From contig NC_081824.1 of assembly GCF_030867095.1 (NCBI RefSeq), positions 305,056,956 to 305,120,955 of the forward strand: 64,000 nucleotides of DNA, in the 5' to 3' direction. A model generated the notes under the pieces. It worked only from the letters and a program-made list of their open reading frames with translations. It searched no databases and was not told the origin of the DNA. The position numbers and the translations under genes were made by a program. The stretch comes from Alligator mississippiensis (Eukaryota; Chordata; Crocodylia; Alligatoridae). Positions 46,398 through 58,569 of the stretch are shown one piece after another. Positions within the stretch are counted from its first letter, which is position 1. Each line of letters starts with the position of its first letter.

Positions 46398-49300
46398 TGC
46401 TAGAAGGATCCCTTTCCTGACAACTCTGGCTCTTTCTAGAAGTGAGGGGTGGGGAGAAGGAGATATAAGCCAGGAAGTCGGAGTGTGCATGTCCCTATGC
46501 ATGCCTGCATGTGCCTGTGTAAATGCCTGCCAGCCTGCAGCCTGCTGAAGTCCATGGAGCCTGCTGGCGTGAAGCTGGAGAGAGTGGGGATGGAGAGGAC
46601 TGAAGCAGAGAAGCCTGGAGCAGTGGGGCAGACGCAGACTGCTGAGAAGCAGAGAAGTCAAGACCTCCAGGAACAAGGATGAGTTTGCTGCAGAGACAGT
46701 GATGATTCCTGCCTACTGCTGGAACCAACTGTGGACTGTGAAGTAAGCCCTAGCCAGGAGTGAGTGAAAAGTGTTAGGAGATAGTGGGTTTTAAACATTT
46801 ATTTTGTGTTTGGTCTTCCCCAGTTCCATGGTAGTGTTTTTCCCTAATTATTAAAGGGGGGGGGGAGGGGTGTTATCTCTAAATTTGCCTGTCCTGTAAT
46901 TGAGTATTTAACCTTACAGGGAGTTTGTACCCTCACGGCCATGGCCGACTTGGAATCCCATCACACTCTGTAATGTATGGCAACAAATACAAAGAACGTA
47001 GCAGCTGAAACACACGAGGAAGAGTCAGTCGACTTGATCAGAAACTACATGAAGTCTTTTGACCCTCTGTTCTCACAGCAGCACTGCCAAGAAGCATGGC
47101 CTGGCTGTCTCCATCATAACTCTGCTTTTGTCTGGGGAGGACTCTGGAGACAGGGAGCTTGGCAGGAAAAAGACCACGTCAACTAGATCAAAGGAGTATC
47201 ACCTTTATGACCCAAAGGCTGCTAGGAGAATGATTTCTGTTCAGTCATCCCTGACCTTGAAGAGTCCATTTTAAATCAATGCCAGGGAGGGCAATATGTA
47301 AGTATCTTTCTGATCTCCAGTTCATGGGGAAGGTGCCGGCTGCCAGCGCATGTACCGTAGATCTGGCCATCTGGTGCAGACACAGGACAGCTATGCGAAG
47401 GCCCAGCTGGCAAACAGACTGATAGCTGGCTATCCCAGTTAAACAATGAGCTAGAGCTGCAGGTTCATCATGGATAGCCCCAGGAGACTGCTTCAGTTAC
47501 TGTAACAGTTTGCTAAGGCAGTGGATTGGGCCTGTATGTAGAGAATATAACAGAGAAATAGTTTAAAGTTAATGTTGGCTCAACGTTAACATGCCTTGTA
47601 AACAAAGTATGAGAAAACAGGCACAATGGATAACTGAGATGCCTCTTTCTGGCCGTGCTGCTATTTCTGACCCTGGGACAGACTGGCCGTGAGGATGAGC
47701 TACAGGACCACCACTTGACTGTCGCAGTCATTAGTCATAGAGATACATTCCTTGATGAACTGAGATATGTGAGTATTTAAATCCACATGTCTTGTCTTGG
47801 CTCCCAGAGTATACACAAACTTGTTTAATCTGCAAAGCCCTGAATACCATCCTGGAAGATTCCTCATAAAGACCTTGGCAACTTGGAGAGGGGAAAAGGG
47901 CAGGGTATTCAATTGATGGCATTGCCTCTTTACTGCAAACTGTAGACATAAGCTTTGGAGAACAAAGCAGGATATATTAGATCCTTCATACGATGGGGCA
48001 CTTACTGAATTTCTCAAACATTGCCGCTTAGAGAATGGTGTAAGGGATTTTTGTCTATAAATACATTTGCTAGGTTATTTGTTTAAACTACAGAGCCACT
48101 TGGGCATTGTAAGGCAAGAAGAAAATGATGAGCTCTTCTGCTAAGAGAGTACAGATATTGCACTTGAAGAGAGATTTTGAAGCTGTAGGACCATTTGCTG
48201 ACCATCCGTCTGAATTAAGCAAGATTATTTTTTTCAAGGGGTAAGATAGTAGGGTTTATGGGGATAGGTTAAATAAATAATGAAAACCCAACATTGGAAT
48301 TTGAGAAGTGGGGTGGTTCCTATAACATACATACAAAACATGTTCAGTATACAGGTTTTGCAGAGCAGAAAAATGTTTTTGCTGACCTCCCAGCTGGAAA
48401 GAGACTCCAAGATGTCTGAATGGAATGAATTCAAGTAAGGAGTTTTCCAGTGCTAGGACATGGTGTGGTGTCTGTGTGCGCATGTGTGTGAGAGGGGATC
48501 ATCTCTTCAAGGCTTTTAAATCAAGTAAAAATAAAGCAACGAGTAGGCAGGCAGATAGTCTAACATCCTTTGATGAGAGGCAGTTTCCTAGAATTTTCTT
48601 TCTGTTATTCTTCAGCAGTTCAAAGGAGCAGGACAGACTAGTCTACAGCTTCCAAGAACATTTCTACAAACCTGAAAAGGTGTTTTGAAAATGCATGGTA
48701 CTTTTACTGTTGTGTGTTATGTGTTGTTAAACTTACATGATTTATATTCAGCATTGCTATTTAGATTTGTAAAAATCTTCCCCAGAGTTGCATCCTTTCC
48801 CTTGGAAAGTGCCTCAACAGAAGCATAGCAGGGCTTCTTTTTGAGTGTGTTCTTGTTTTTCATTTTTTAAAAGAATGTGTCAAGAATTTTCTTGAATGTT
48901 TCTTGCATGGTTAGGGAATTTAGCTGCCACTTCTAGACAGCTGAACTGGTTTGGTTAGAGAGGAAGCATTTCTTCTCTGACTGACTGAGGCATTATTTTT
49001 GGTGGGATCACCACTTGGGACTTTTTTCTTTGCCTCTCTTGCTGCTCCCTCAGTTTTTACTCCTTTGTATCCTTTTGCCCATGGCCATGTCCTTTTCCCT
49101 ATTTTATTTGTCTCTTCATATTTATTCCCTATTTTCCACAGGTCATTTCTCACTTGATCGCTCCTTTTTACCCTGCACCCTCTCCGCATTCTCTCTCTTT
49201 CTGCTCTGTCTTATTCTTGCTTGCTCATCAGTCATCGTCTTGTCCCTTTGTCTCCTCTGTCTTCCCCAGGTTTGTTTGTCTGTTTCTCCATTGTCTTCAG

Positions 49301-49859
49301 ATTCTTCTGCTACGGTGTCTCCCTCATCCTCTATCACAGCCTCTCCCTATTCCCCACATTGTTCCTATACTTCTCCCCCTCAGAACACTTTGCTCAACAT
49401 TCGCTAGTCTTTAAAATGACCTGATAACTTGAGTGAAGGCCCTATGCTGTCATGGCTTTCCTACATTTTTCTCTTGTGTAGCTAGCTGAAACCTTTCTTT
49501 AGAGGAGATGAAAGAAGGCTGCCTCTTGTGATGGCAATACTTCTTTATGTAACAATAGCTACTGACTCCAGGCGCAGACTGAAGGGAAAAGTAAGAGTTT
49601 CTCTCCAACTTGTTGGACTGGAGTGCTCTAGCTTTGAAGTCATCATAGGGTTGTTATCTTACAGGCATTAGGATAAGCGTGAAGCCTTTTGCCAGAGGAT
49701 AAATCTGCTTTACCTAGCTGATTTGAGAAGATGGGAGGTGGGACAGACATGTTCAGGGACCAACTGGAGGTCAAAAAATTAGGTCAAAGTAGGCCTCAGT
49801 GAGCAGTAGGAGCTTTCATAAGACCAAAGGGTCTTATTGATTCAGGCAACCTTTGTCTG
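46398..49859. other. Non-coding stretch with simple tracts
   Basis: There is a G-run at 46855-46868 and a long pyrimidine-rich tract at 49020-49400. The tract produces Leu/Ser-rich frames (130 codons at 49015-49407) and charged minus-strand frames that are composition artefacts. A minus-strand frame of 105 codons (48017-47700) has a CCCTTTTCCCCTCTCCAAG splice-acceptor-like run inside it, but no donor or partner exon was found. Confidence 0.4.
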
Positions 49860-50426
49860 ATGTGTATTGCTTCAAGCATATGCAATGCAGAAAGGGAAAA
49901 ATCTCTGACTAGCTGGAGATGCTCCATATCTTCACAAGTGATAAGCATTTGCCTGGCAAGCCTCCAGGAAGACATAAGAAAAACAGAACATATGTCCAGC
50001 AAGATATTTCCTACTGTGGATGACTGCACCACTGGTGAGCAACACAACAAATTAATCAGACTGAAGGCCGAAGTCTTGGTGTCCTCAGATGACTGCAAAT
50101 GTCAAGAGCACAGGAAAGGTCACACAGGAGTCAGGACGCAGTCAGCCATGCCTGGGATTATAATGCAGTGCTTTCAGCTGTCAAGGGGAAATCAGCTTTT
50201 CCAGCAAATGGTCCAAATACCCCCAGAGTCAAGGATCTGCTTTCTGACGTGGTTAGATCACTTTCGGGAAGAGGCCTCTTTTTCCTGCAAAGAGATTTTT
50301 ACTCTTGTAAAAGAGAATGACAGACCAGACATGAAATTTTTGGAAGTGCTTCAAACATGCCTACCCAATGTAACATTTGATATAGCATTTTTCATTAGGT
50401 TTCTCCCTAGACAAAGCTGCATTTAA
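49860..50426 (+). other. 188-codon open frame of unknown status
   Basis: The longest open frame outside GC-rich repeats or CR1. The sequence is mixed and not low-complexity, but I recognise no domain. It has no signal peptide or membrane segment, and other frames in the same interval are also open (for example 50099-50320). Splice-like signals near 50083 (TCCTCAG) are unproven. It could be chance, a decayed gene, or part of a transcribed non-coding RNA. Confidence 0.2.
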
Positions 50427-50477
50427 TTTGCAGGAAAAATATGTGTTATACAGTGTACAGATTAAACAGGTTAGCAT

Positions 50478-50788
50478 TTATCTTATTTATTGTTAGATGA
50501 GCTCATAGAAAGGTCACCAGTTGGGGAACAGCCTACACACCACAGTGATGAGTTGAGCTGGTCACAAGTTTGACAAAAGTTTGAGTTTGACAAAAGTTTT
50601 ATTGATGTTCTGAGGGAAAACATTGACCAATTTCTCATCAATCCTCCTCCAACTAAAGAACAGGGTGACATTTTTGGAGTCCTCACAAATGCTCTGGAGG
50701 AAAATTTCAAACCATTTAACATATTCTTCCCCCCTGTTTTTTTGGCCAGGTGGAAAGGGGAGAATTTTCCATCCTACCTGCTAAGATA
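50478..50788 (+). pseudogene. Possible decayed coding segment
   Basis: One frame reads protein-like. An open part (about 50478-50566) ends with SDELSWSQV and a TGA. It is followed by an open part from about 50570 to 50788 that includes DKSFIDVLRENIDQFL, then NPPPTKEQGDIFG, then LTNALEENFKPFN. At the break a 15-17-bp segment (AGTTTGACAAAAGTTTG) is duplicated in tandem, which could itself have introduced the stop. A splice-acceptor-like TTATTTATTGTTAG precedes 50495. I do not recognise the family. Chance remains possible. Confidence 0.3.
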
Positions 50789-53174
50789 AAGTTCAACTCT
50801 TTAGTCAAATTATTATTTAATCTGTTGATGAAGTTTGTAAAGTTCTGGGGGGATACCTCTGGATGAAAGACCCCATATAAATGTCAGATCATTAGGAATT
50901 TGTACTTCAAAATGGTTTACAGAGTTCACTAAGAGCACTACACAGTTCTACAATAGCAGGAAGTGAAAGGAATTAAGAAGGCCATGCAAGAGAACAATAA
51001 TGTTTTGGCTCCTGAGGTTTAAAAAAAGTCATAGAGTTAGTCAGGCGCACAGAAATGGTGGTAGGAGCTGTAGGAGAGAAGGCCCTTGAATGACATAGTA
51101 ATGTAATGTTAGGACACCCAATGAATACTTGGTAGAGAATGAAGAGGCAAAGTGTTGCGTGGGTCACAAAAGTCTGCATATCTCCTAGTTAGAACTGGGA
51201 TCAAAGTATGTACCAGGAATTGTTATTATGATATGCTGTTGCTGTTGTGGTAATGCCCAAAAACCTAAACCTGGTTGATATCTCCAATATGCTGAGCAGC
51301 GTGCAAATGCAACCTGAATCGCAATTTCTGCCCCAGAGGGCTCCCAGTCTCTGATGATTGAGGAAATGTTGAAGTGACCTCATTTTTTGCTTTCTGCTAC
51401 ATGTAGATAAAGCTGCAGATAAAGCCTTGCTGCACCTTCATTTGGATAGGTGGAGAAGGGGGGGGAAGATGAAAATTACTGTTATTGGAATCATTCAGGT
51501 TGAATAATAGGCTTAAAAAAAGAAAAGAAAGCTGTAATGTTTTACAAACCATTTCACCTGCCTGATGAGCAGTCTATGGTCAGCTGCAATGAGTAGTTGT
51601 TAACTTTCTACTAATTTCTTTCCAGGGACCTGCTTCGAGAAGGCAATTCTTTCTGCAGGCCATGTAGAGATCGGAATAACAGAGCTCCACATTTAGTGTA
51701 GTTCTGGGCTCCTGTGCTTATATGCAGGTTCAATAGTCATTTCTCCTGTGCCTATTCAGCTGATTTAAAGTCATTTTTTTAAAAAGCCACCAGCATGTGA
51801 GCCACAAGGATCTGTTCATTATTGCTCAGCCGTGCTGTGAGATGCTATATAAAGGTAATTAATTTAGCGAATCTTTGGAAGTGGGGTGGGGGGAGGAGGA
51901 TTTTGAGGGAAAATAAGTAATGCAGGAGGAGAGGAGGGGAAGATACATTTTTCTTTTGAAAAGGACAGTGCATTGTATGCTGAAAGGGATGGAGGCAAGA
52001 CCAGAGAAATAAACCCGTTTGTTATTTTACAATGTTATTCTTCACAGCTGGATGGATGTAACTTTAGTCTGTTATTTCCTCTCCTTTCTAAAATAATGAC
52101 ATAAGCAGGACTTTGTTGGCAAGAGTCTGTTGTTGGGTATTTTTATTTTTGATGATAGGGAAGCCTGTACATATTCCAGATCCTTCCTGTTAGTTGCATA
52201 CTCTTCTACCCAGGGAGGAATTGGAAAGGCTGAGTCTCGATGAATCGAGGGTGTTTAGTGTCATTAGCAGAACATCTGCTTTTTTCCAGCTAAACCTCAA
52301 ATAATACCAAACCTAACAGGAACCACAAGTTCATGCAAGGAAAAAAGGGTGGAGATCTAGCAGCTGTCAAGGCAGTCCTTCTGTGGCCTATTTATATCCA
52401 CATTATTTGATTTCAGTGATGTCATAAATTCCCCGGCGGGTTTCTCACCCAGCTGAACGTCAGATGCACTCTGCTGTTTAGCCCAGTACTGGATTAAGCA
52501 GCATGAAAACTAAAACAACGTATTTTTTACGTGGTCAATCAGGCAAAACTGCTTTTAAAAAAAGCGATGAAAACACTATTTAGGCCTTTCAGAACACACT
52601 TTCCTGTCCCCTCAAGTCAGTCAGTAGGACTGTCAGCTTCTTTAGACCAGGAATCTGCACACCCACCAAATTGGACAGTTCAGAGAGTAGCGTGGGGATG
52701 AGACCTGTCAGAACTGGAGGAGGGTGAAGGGGGAACAGCGGTGGAGAGAAGGTATATGGGTTGTACTCCAGTGGGGAATCCAAGGAGTGGTGCAGGGAAG
52801 TCCTTGTGGGGATAGAGAGAGCAGGTGGGAAAATCCATGTGCAAATCAGACTGTGTATTTAAATATGCAAATATAGGCATTGCATGTTTAGCATACAAAC
52901 TCCAGGTTTTTGGTCTAACAAGCATGTGACAGGGTGACTTATTTTAGAATAAGGAAAGCAACTGCCAGAGCACAGACAATTACTAAATCTTCCTGGGAAC
53001 CAAAGCAGAGAGTGTGCCTTATTCTGCAAAGACCTCTGTCCTGAATTACCTCCCAGCTCCCACCTCACTCTCAACACAGAGACAGCACACATTTAAAGGT
53101 GCAGAACATAGAAACTGCCTTTACAGAGGGATTCCATGTGCAGCATTAGGTTTTGCAATAGTGCATGCAAATAA
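50789..53174. other. Non-coding stretch with possible constrained parts
   Basis: No genes supported. About 51580-51860 and 52380-52560 are repeat-free. They contain words such as CAGCTGATTTAAAG, GGTAATTAATTTAGCG and CAGTGATGTCATAAATTCC, which could belong to conserved non-coding elements. There is no evidence beyond texture. Confidence 0.3.
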
Positions 53175-53400
53175 TATTATTGTATCAGATCAGAGTCCAT
53201 CCAGCCACCCTGCTGCTGGCAGTGGCTAGCCCCAAACACTTTAGAGAAAGGCTCAAGTAGCCCTGTAGTGGGCAAGATACAGGTTCCCAAAACCTCTCAG
53301 TTAAGTAGTTGTAAATATTAGAGTTGCCCCATAAGCTTGATATTTAGATATGCCAAACTCTTGTTGCACCATCCCCTAGAAGCATATCAGGTGTGCTTGG
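53175..53400 (-). mobile_element. L3/CR1-type LINE 3' end, ancient
   Basis: On the plus strand ATCAGAGTCCATCCAGCCAC, then GCAGTGGCTAGCCCCAAACA, then AGCCCTGTAGTGGGCAAGAT, then AGCTTGATATTTAGATATGC. It follows the order of the L3/CR1-type 3' end known from amniotes (reverse of '...gggctagatggaccattggtctgac'). Old and diverged. Confidence 0.6.
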
Positions 53401-54001
53401 AAATCTGGTAACACTTCATTTTGGCATAGGATATGGAATGCCATAAAAAAAAGAATAGCTTAGCAGCAGAGAGAGTAATTAAAGTTTAAAGAGTCATGAA
53501 GCTGGAGTAAGAGTGCTTTTGTTCATGAACGTATCATTTTAAAGCATCTTCAGCATCTCTAGACCAGAGGGCTTGTCCACATCCTTTTAGACTTAGTACA
53601 GACATTCAAAAAGCCCGAGCCTGAATCGATTCACTCTTTGCAGGTTAGTCTAACCTGAGTAGATTGACCAATTTACAAGTGAATAAACATTCACTTTTGC
53701 TTCCAGAAATGCAGCCACATGCCTGCAGTGGCTCAGGCTGGAAGCTGGAAGGGGAGGGGGGAGCGCTAGAACAAGTCCTCCCTTCCATTTGGCAGCAGCT
53801 AGAGGGCTGGAGGGAAGCAAAGCTGGGGGGGAGGGCATGGCCAGGCCCCAGCAAGCCTACTTATGATTGGGGAGGGTTCAAGCCCCCACCCTGGTCTGCT
53901 GGGGTATGCCTGGAGGAAGAGAGGGGAAGAACTTTTTTGGGGTGGAGAGCAGGAAGGAAGTATGGCCAGACCCTGGTTCCCGGTTGGCACTGAAAGGTTA
54001 A

Positions 54002-54593
54002 GCAGTGAGAGTAGGGGCATGGCCAGACCCTGGCCTCAGGCCTGAGGTGGACAGGGGAGGGAGGCGGGAATCACAGACAAGTGGGTCTGGCAGGGACTTC
54101 CAGAGGTCCTCTAGTGTCTAGTCCAGCCCCTGCCTGAACCCTGGCCAGACCCTCCCATACAAGCACAATCTAAAGAGCAGAGGGTTTACTCTCAGTGCCC
54201 ACCACTGAGAACACCCACTAGGTGGGCTCTGTACTGCTGGGGAAAAATGCCACCAAGGGCTTCCTGTGGTTGGTTTCTCCCCCTGCCCCACAGCAGGGAT
54301 AAGTGTTGTACGTTTCCAGCCCTGAGGCACAGAGCCTCCCCACTCCCCTGGCCCCATGTCAGGGAAGGAGGATGAAGGGGCATGAGCCCTGCCCACCACT
54401 GTGGATCCATGACAGCCTGGCCCAGCATGGGTGCAGGGAACTGGAAGCAATCTGGGTGCACAGCTCCCACGGCCTCAGCCTGAGCCACAGCCAGCTGGGA
54501 TTCCCCGCTTCCTCTGTGATTCCCCCCTTCCTCCTTCCCTTTATCTCATGCCTGGGGCCAGGGTCTGGCCATGCCCCTGCTCTTGCTGCTCAA
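54002..54593. repeat. Internal inverted repeat of copy 2
   Basis: AGGGGCATGGCCAGACCCTGG near 54013 and its inverse CCAGGGTCTGGCCATGCCCC near 54558 pair over about 40 bp. They flank the CR1 fragment and part of the GC-rich interior. Similar words (GTATGGCCAGACCC near 53960, ATCTGGCCATGCCCCC near 54714) suggest a nested GC-rich repeat. Confidence 0.6.
54065..54180 (-). mobile_element. CR1 LINE 3' tail nested in copy 2
   Basis: GGGAATCACAGACAAGTGGG, then TCTGGCAGGGACTTCCAGAG, then CTAGTCCAGCCCCTGCC is a degraded minus-strand CR1 tail. It lies inside the Harbinger-like element, so it inserted after that element. Confidence 0.6.
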
Positions 54594-54873
54594 GCAGCGA
54601 GCAGGGGTGGGGTGTGTGTGGGGGGGGAGCAGGCAGACTTTGGTTGGGGTCCTGCCCTAGTGGGAGATGGGAGAGAGGGGGGATTAAACCCCCCTTCCCC
54701 TCAGGCTACTGGCATCTGGCCATGCCCCCTGCTCCTACAGAGCGGGGCACTCCGGATCACGGTTTCCCACTTTTACCCCCGTCTCAGCCAGCCGGAGCAG
54801 AGATAGTGCGCTGGTTAGGAGACAGAGGGGTGGGGCCAACCCTGTTCCACTGGAGCAGACTCTGTGCAGCACT

Positions 54874-54899
54874 GCCCAGCCCAGCCCAGCCCAGCCCAG
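54874..54899. repeat. (CCCAG)n microsatellite
   Basis: Five tandem CCCAG units. Confidence 0.9.
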
Positions 54900-55148
54900 G
54901 GCTGTAAAGCATCCTGGGATGCTGCAGGACTGCGAGCTAACTTAAACCAGGAATTGGTCTGGGACAGAACTTCTGTAAACCAGTTTGACTTAAATCAGTT
55001 AAGTCTGATACTATATTCAACCAGGTTTATCTTAACTCAGTTCCAGCCATTTTGAAAGCAGTTTATGTGCACTGAATTTCTGTTCTGTTACAGGTTTAAA
55101 CTAGTTTCTGATCTTAAACCGGTTTATGTGTAACTTCTGTCCCTAGCC

Positions 55149-55639
55149 TTAAGGTTTAAAGTTCTTTTCAGGTTTGTCTTCAGATTATGCTTAATGAAGA
55201 GCTTGCATAATACAGTCAGGTTATTTTAAGCAAGTGTGTTATTTCACCCACATTACATGCAGTAAGTACAGGTTCTGAGAAATACCAATATATGAGTGTA
55301 CTGTAGAATTGCTGGGCAAGTTTCCTAAAATACCTAGGGAAGGAATGGGGGAGTTTCCCCTAACCAGGTTGTTTGCCCCTGCCTCTTCCTCCCTCCCACC
55401 TTTTTTGAGAGTGGGTATTTTGGCAGTGATGTATATCAGAAAAGGCAGTTCAGTGAACTGGCAAAGATACTTGATTCTAAGGTCATTCTGGGATCCCCAG
55501 GCCTCAGGCCAACCAAAAGAGACTGCAGTGAATAGCTGATGACATTCAGTCTCCCACCCTCTCAGCTAGAGAAACAGAGTTGTGAAGCAGCTCACTGTGA
55601 TTTGGTGAAAAGAGAATAATAGGGTAAAGAGAAGGCAAA
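55149..55639. other. No recognised feature
   Basis: Unique-looking flank between the Harbinger-like copy and the next LINE tail. Confidence 0.5.
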
Positions 55640-55915
55640 AAAGCAATGCCGCAGGAGATGGTAGAGGCAGATAGCACAGGCAGGTTTAAAAAAGGGACTG
55701 GATAAATTTATGGATGATAGATCTATTAAAGACTATTGAGCAGAATGGTTGGAGATGTTTCCTCTGGCATCTCTAACCCAATAAATGGGGGATGCCGGGG
55801 GGTATTGACAGATCACTCTAGAGATATCTGGTCCAATGCTCTCCTTGTATAACATTCACTCTTGCTCCTGTCAGAGACAGAATACTGGGCTAGATAGACC
55901 ACTTCTTATGCTCTT
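55640..55915 (+). mobile_element. L3/CR1-type LINE 3' end
   Basis: GCAGGTTTAAAAAAGGGACT then GGATAAATTTATGGATGATA, ATTAAAGACTATTGAGCAGA, and the terminal ACTGGGCTAGATAGACCACT and TTCTTATGCTC follow the L3/CR1-type order ('...caggttcaaaaagaggttgg...ctagatggaccattgg..ccgttcttatg'). It is in the opposite orientation to the fragment at 53175-53400. Confidence 0.7.
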
Positions 55916-58569
55916 ACATGCACAAAAGATCACAAGGCATGGAATAACACTTGGGAGTGTTGTTGTAGTGTCCTTTGGACCCTTTTGGAAGCTGTCTCAG
56001 ACAAAGCTAAACTAGCCAACAGGGTTGGGTCTGAGAGGATTATGCTCACTAGCTATTTGTCTGCCCTGCCAGGAGACACAAACACAAAGTTTATTACATC
56101 AGAACCAGTGTTATCAGAATAACTTTAAAAAGCAGGCAACTTTAGCTGCCCTGTTATCGTTAGAATGTATAGTTAATCACTGGCTGTGAAAACGCTCACC
56201 ATTTAGTTGCTTACTCCTACAGCTACCCTTTTCTCTTAGTCTCACAAACAAATGCCTTATGCAGCTGGTCCACCCCCCACAATCAAATAACTCCATATGG
56301 ATGCCACCCACTCTGCTTGGATTAACCTTAGGTGGTCACTGCATTTGGGTTTCTTAAAAAGGCACTGCTCCTCAGGAGCCTTTTTACTTTTTAGGTTTTA
56401 AAATCTCTCTGTATCTGGAACCAGCAAGATTCTTCCCTCACCGGCTCTGCTAGCAGTTTAGTCACCTCTTGCTTCTCTTGCCTCATAGCACTGAGAGTAC
56501 TCACCCTTGTTGGTATGAAATGCATAAAAAGGACTGCTGGGGAGGCAGATGCATGTGCTGGGTATCCTCTTCTACACCTGGAAGGTACCAGGTCCTCCAC
56601 CACTCTGCGAACTGATCTCCTTTCCTGAAAATCTGTACTTACCATAGCCCTCTTTAGTTTCTGCCCCATCCCATCAGAGGCCAGAAATTACTTTTATAAG
56701 ATCTGTCTTCTATTCCATAACTGCCATACACACAGCCTAGTCTCAAAGTAGAAGAGAGGGTCACGATGACAGGGATAGGACATCTTTTCTTGATCTATTT
56801 CTCAATCTGCTGTTGGAGCTACAGTTACCTTTGTGTAGACATTTTTGCTTCCTAACACTTTATGCCCTTTGGCTACAAGCCTAATAATTGCAAGACTCTT
56901 AAGGAATGCCCACATTGTTTCTTTAGTGCCCTCAGGGAATGATGCTGTGTGCTTACCTGCTTCTGCTTGCCAAACCCAGAAGGGTGGTGGTGACGCCAGT
57001 GTGCTTGTGAGCAACTGAGGGTTGCCTTAGGCTTGGCTTCACCACCACCTGTTTCTTCTGGGTTTGGTGCACGTTAGACCCTCCTTCCCTGACAGCATTG
57101 GGCAAGCCAGGTAGACATAGCCTTCAGTCCCAATTCTCTGGCTTCCAAAGGCACTTTTTAGTCCCAATTCTTTGGCTCCCAAGGGCACAGCATCTGAACA
57201 CAATCACAGCTGGAGATAACTCAGATCTGATGTTCCATTTCTGTCTTATGCCTACTCCCATCCTCACAAAAGCTCTACTCTATACCGCGACAGCTGGGAT
57301 GAGCTGGGAATATAAGACTGCTCATGCCATGTGTCTTGTTACCCCTGCGTATCCTCAGTAGTGCAGACTAGTGCAGGGAACAGAGTAGAGCTGGCAATGC
57401 CAGCTGTGCATCCGGTGGAGAAATCCCTGTTGGTGAAAAGTGGTTTTAAGGCAGGGTTGAATTTTCCATTGCAGCTTTTGAGGCCATGTTTGAAGCCATT
57501 TTTAAACATGGTTTGCATTCACAACTGACACGGCTAAGCACTGAGCTCAGAAACTATGTGATCGACCACACAGTGGGGTCGTTTATGTCCTGGTTTGGGC
57601 TTGAATGTAAGAATATCCCTTGCAGACTGAGCAGGGAATTCATGCTACAGCTGTGCTGGAAAACTGTTAAACACAGTTCTGGCAGAATTGTTTTTCTTTG
57701 CCAAGCGTTTCTGAACACAGCTGCTGCTAGCATGGATCAAATTGTACTGTAGATGGGACACTGATCCACTGAGTTAGCAGTGCAGTTACAGCTTTCATGC
57801 AGAATTTCTTTGAGTTAGGGGGATTTTAGTAATAATTTTAACACTATTTGAACATGTTAATTTTTCTTAATATGTGTTATGAAACACTTATTCAAAATTT
57901 CATGTTACTTGCAAAAATGAGCTCCTGAATCCTGAAGTTCAAGAGAGATCACAGGGTAGTTTTGCAAGGGTGAAGACATTTGCCTCTGCTTCCTAATCCC
58001 TGTTAACAAATTATACTCTCTAAAATGTCTCTCATGATGTAGACCGGATGAACTATGCCAGTATATCACCTCCTAACACCACTGTGCTGCTGGCACAGAA
58101 TGACTCCTGGCTTGCTACCACTTCAGAAGCAGATACTTGTCAGTGAAGGATGAAATGATGCAGACACAGTCCAGGCAAGCCTCACTCAGTGCTGGATCAT
58201 GTAGTGTGAAAATGGACAGACTTCTCTAAAACACTTCCCTGCTACCTGGCCACTGAGAGCTGGTTTGATCTGTGGCATAAACTAAAACAGCCTGATGACT
58301 GCTTTAATCTGTATCCAGCTGCCCATGACCCCAAGAGCTTTGTCAACCAGAGTAGCAGCATCCCAGCCTCAGTCCCTTTTCTCCAGCCATATCACCTCTG
58401 GCAGAGCCTGGGATGAATTGCTACAGCAGGTCTAGGGTTTCTCAAGGAAGTGGAATTCTCCAGTGCTCATGTTCACTGGGTCTGCAGGCTGCTCCCTGCT
58501 GGTTAAACAGAGCAAAATAGTCCCTGTAGGGCCTAGGATCTGAACCTCAATCTTTGTACTGGGTTTTGA
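55916..58569. other. Non-coding stretch
   Basis: No gene supported. Minus-strand frames at 56391-56669 (92 codons) and 56802-57014 (70 codons) show no known domain. A minus-strand AATAAACTTTGTGTTTGTG near 56080-56100 has an LTR polyadenylation look but nothing to confirm it. A 34-bp-period duplication lies at 57126-57187. Confidence 0.4.
57126..57187. repeat. 34-bp-period tandem duplication
   Basis: AGTCCCAATTCTCTGGCTTC (57126) and AGTCCCAATTCTTTGGCTCC (57160), each followed by CAAAGGCAC or CAAGGGCAC. Confidence 0.85.

Larger units (their letters stand above)
53590..55148 (-). mobile_element. Harbinger-like non-autonomous DNA element, copy 2
   Basis: This is the inverted counterpart of copy 1 (1074-1872). 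The plus-strand left end GACTTAGTACAGACATTC matches copy 1's right end. The plus-strand right end, with GTTTAAACTAGTTTCTGATC, TTAAACCGGTTTATGTG and CTGTCCCTAGCC, matches copy 1's left end. The element is flanked by TTA on both sides (53587-53589 and 55149-55151), the TWA-type duplication of PIF/Harbinger transposons. It is twice as long as copy 1 because of a GC-rich interior with a CR1 insertion, an internal inverted repeat and a CCCAG tract. Frames up to 167 codons in the GC-rich part are not genes. Confidence 0.65.

Noticed and set aside
47700-48017. 105-codon minus-strand frame with a good splice-acceptor-like run
   Set aside because: No donor, no neighbouring exon and no recognised protein.
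49015-49407. 130-codon Leu/Ser-rich frame and opposing charged minus-strand frames (48920-49337)
   Set aside because: The whole interval is pyrimidine-rich on one strand. The membrane-like and charged compositions both follow from this bias, and no domain is recognisable.
54303-54907. Frames of 158-167 codons
   Set aside because: GC-rich interior of the Harbinger-like copy. No transposase motifs.
55960-56700. Possible minus-strand LTR around AATAAACTTTGTGTTTGTG
   Set aside because: Only a polyadenylation-like word. No terminal or internal retroviral features.
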